A DNA stretch of 5,204 bases from JAILZP01 sp037444185 (GTDB taxonomy: Bacteria > Bacillota > Desulfotomaculia > Desulfotomaculales > Desulfocucumaceae). The notes below the pieces were generated by a model. The model was not told the origin of the DNA and searched no databases. It worked only from the letters and a program-made list of their open reading frames with translations. Positions 4,080 to 5,204 of this stretch are shown in pieces. The stretch spans positions 1-5,204 of the forward strand of contig JBBIMW010000073.1 in assembly GCA_037444185.1 (NCBI GenBank), read 5' to 3'. The first letter of the stretch is position 1. The number at the start of each line of letters is the position of its first letter. The translations under genes were made by a program, and so were the position numbers.

Positions 4080-4811
4080 TCAGCCCCAGGCTCCCACCGG
4101 GGTGGGGGTAAAATTGAGGAAATCGGCGCTGACCAGCCTGAATTTTATGCCCCGGCAGATTTCCGGCAGACGGTGCCGGCAGGCCCTGGAATGGAGGTGG
4201 CCGTACACCACGGTATCCACCCCGTATTTTTCGAACAGCTCTATAAAGCCGCTGTACTCGTGTTTTTCATTGGTGGGCATGAAATGCGTCATGGCCATTA
4301 TTCTGCCCGCCTTCCCGGCAGCGCGCCGGAGAGAATTTTCCAGCCTGATCAGCTCCCGCTGATAAATCCTTCTGTCCCTCCCTTCGTCAAAAAAGGCCCC
4401 CCCGGGACACAGCCAGCCCCTGGAGCCGCAAACCGCCAGCCCATTGAAAAAAACACAGTCGTTCTGGATAAGTTTTACATTCGGCGGCATTTCCCCCCTC
4501 ACCCTGGAAATGCTCTGCCACCAGTAATCATGATTGCCCTGCACAGCTACAATGTTGCCGGGCAGCAGACCGAGGAAGTGTATATCCGGAAGGGCTTCCT
4601 CCAGCCTCATAGCCCAGGAAATGTCACCCGGCAGCAGCACCAAATCTTCCGCCCGCACCGCGGCATGCCAGTTTTCATATATTTTCCGGGCATGCCCTTC
4701 CCAGTTCCGGTCAATCTCCGACATGGGCTTGTATTCCCCGGCGGACCATACCGGGGGATCCGGAGTTGAAGAAAAAGACAGGTGCAGGTCGCTTATGGCG
4801 TATATTTCCAT
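4080..4811 (-). CDS. Metallophosphoesterase, COG1768 type
   Basis: A 243-residue calcineurin-like metallophosphoesterase. The metal-binding blocks appear in order: D8 and H10 (ISDLHLS), D63 (PGDISWAM), the GNHDYWW block at 92-98 with N93 and H94, H176 (MTHFMPTN), and G204-H205-x-H207 (YGHLHS). All residues for a two-metal centre are present. The ISDLHLS start, the PGDISWA and NHDYWW wording and the SGF-ELFEKYGVDTVVYGH stretch (about 187-205) match the COG1768 'predicted phosphohydrolase' group typical of Clostridia and bacilli; its natural substrate is unknown. No signal peptide. I use ATG 4811 (MEIYAISD) because AAGGGA (minus strand, ~4818-4823) sits at proper spacing before it. A TTG at 4826 in frame would overlap that site. 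A hairpin CCCACC/GGTGGG lies in the last codons, but the following T run is weak. Divergent from the 69-aa gene on the right. Confidence 0.92.
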   Translation of the reverse strand: MEIYAISDLHLSFSSTPDPPVWSAGEYKPMSEIDRNWEGHARKIYENWHAAVRAEDLVLLPGDISWAMRLEEALPDIHFLGLLPGNIVAVQGNHDYWWQSISRVRGEMPPNVKLIQNDCVFFNGLAVCGSRGWLCPGGAFFDEGRDRRIYQRELIRLENSLRRAAGKAGRIMAMTHFMPTNEKHEYSGFIELFEKYGVDTVVYGHLHSRACRHRLPEICRGIKFRLVSADFLNFTPTPVGAWG

Positions 4812-4868
4812 TAATAGTCCCTTCAAAAATATTATTTAATACCGGCACAATGACGGTTTGTCCTTAAA

Positions 4869-4897
4869 ATTAAAGTACCTGCCGACAGGATTTACAA
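4869..4897 (-). promoter_or_regulatory. Putative promoter of the phosphoesterase gene
   Basis: On the minus strand TTGTAA (4892-4897, four of six to the -35 consensus) and TTTAAT (4869-4874, five of six to the -10) are exactly 17 bases apart. Transcription would start near 4862, leaving a ~50-base leader before the ATG at 4811. Confidence 0.45.
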
Positions 4898-4917
4898 TCC
4901 TTGGCTTAGAATAAGTT

Positions 4918-4923
4918 TATAAT
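4918..4923 (+). promoter_or_regulatory. Candidate -10 box for the 69-aa gene
   Basis: A perfect TATAAT ends 17 bases before the first ATG of the rightward gene. The best upstream -35-like hexamer, TTTACA (4891-4896), is 21 bases away, which is too far. At 17 bases there is only CAATCC. The box overlaps no other feature and faces away from the phosphoesterase promoter, in the same 130-base gap. Confidence 0.35.
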
Positions 4924-4940
4924 AAAATTAAAGCCGGGGG

Positions 4941-5150
4941 ATGATGTTGCTGAACGAATATAAACTTGTCATCGTGGTGGAGACCAAGGACCACGCATAT
5001 ATCCGGATGTTTGTAAACAACACCCTGGCAAACCCCGAAGGCCTTATCCGGCTTAAATACCCCGAGCTGGACCAGCTCTTTAAAGATCTTTTCAAGGCCT
5101 CCAGGGGCAACTGCATTAAGTGCCGCTGCGCAAACCCGCAGACTCCTTAA
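4941..5150 (+). CDS. Small uncharacterised protein, 69 aa, Cys cluster
   Basis: No family recognised. The product (MMLLNEYKLVIVVETKDHAY at the start) is a compact mixed alpha/beta sequence: a hydrophobic beta strand LVIVVE at 9-14, a central part with YIRMFVNNTLANPEG, and a charged helix ELDQLFKDLFKAS near 42-54. It ends with a C58-x2-C61-x-C63 cluster (NCIKCRC) that could bind a metal or form disulfides. The start is unsure. GGGGG (4936-4940) touches the first ATG (4941), leaves three bases to the second (4944) and six to a TTG at 4947, which has the most normal spacing. Coding is supported by codon choice, a perfect TATAAT upstream and a length free of stops, not by similarity. No terminator is seen in the 54 bases that follow. 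Confidence 0.6.
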   Translation: MMLLNEYKLVIVVETKDHAYIRMFVNNTLANPEGLIRLKYPELDQLFKDLFKASRGNCIKCRCANPQTP

Positions 5151-5204
5151 TCAGTAGTTATGCACTTGCAGTAAATTAGTACCAAAAAAATTTTCAGGAT
5201 ATGC

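Noticed and set aside
3963..4769. A 268-codon plus-strand frame opposite the phosphoesterase
   Set aside because: It is the antisense shadow of a gene with all metallophosphoesterase motifs; its Pro/His-rich product has no domain pattern.

Overview
The window looks like chromosomal DNA of a Gram-positive bacterium of the Clostridia, perhaps a Peptococcaceae-type organism (Pelotomaculum/Desulfotomaculum-like). This rests on strong GGAGG-type ribosome binding sites, ATG/GTG/TTG starts, T-rich intrinsic terminators, a COG1768-type phosphoesterase, and an IS66 end of the kind common in that group. The taxon is inferred from style, not from a database match.

Layout. Positions 1-590 hold a minus-strand tRNA-Leu(GAG) with encoded CCA. 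It has its own terminator and a promoter-like site about 230 bases upstream, leaving a structured leader of unknown role. Positions 590-1286 are a low-gene graveyard: A/C-rich DNA, a short helically phased repeat, a nested inverted repeat, and the left end of an IS66 element (terminal repeat, promoter and the first 67 codons of tnpA). The IS edge lies 28 bases before the start codon of galE.

Positions 1315-2624 are the most interesting part. galE (UDP-glucose 4-epimerase) survives as its first ~36 codons and a late ~80-codon segment. Its middle ~195 codons are replaced by a complete mntA-hepT toxin-antitoxin operon (minimal nucleotidyltransferase plus HEPN ribonuclease) with its own promoter-like sequence. 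The galE tail is also cut short by a very strong hairpin terminator.

Positions ~2629-3083 form a non-coding array of about eleven degenerate ~40-base units, each carrying an imperfect dyad. It fills the space between the converging galE remnant and a small minus-strand gene.

Positions 3084-4811 are ordinary minus-strand genes: a 108-aa Cys/His protein of unknown function, an SCP2 sterol-carrier-like domain protein with a good terminator behind it, and a metallophosphoesterase of the COG1768 type. A 69-aa plus-strand gene with a Cys cluster diverges from the phosphoesterase at the right edge.

Overall the left and middle of the window show repeated insertion and deletion (IS66 relic, split galE, toxin-antitoxin cassette, decayed repeats), while the right third is stable housekeeping-type DNA.
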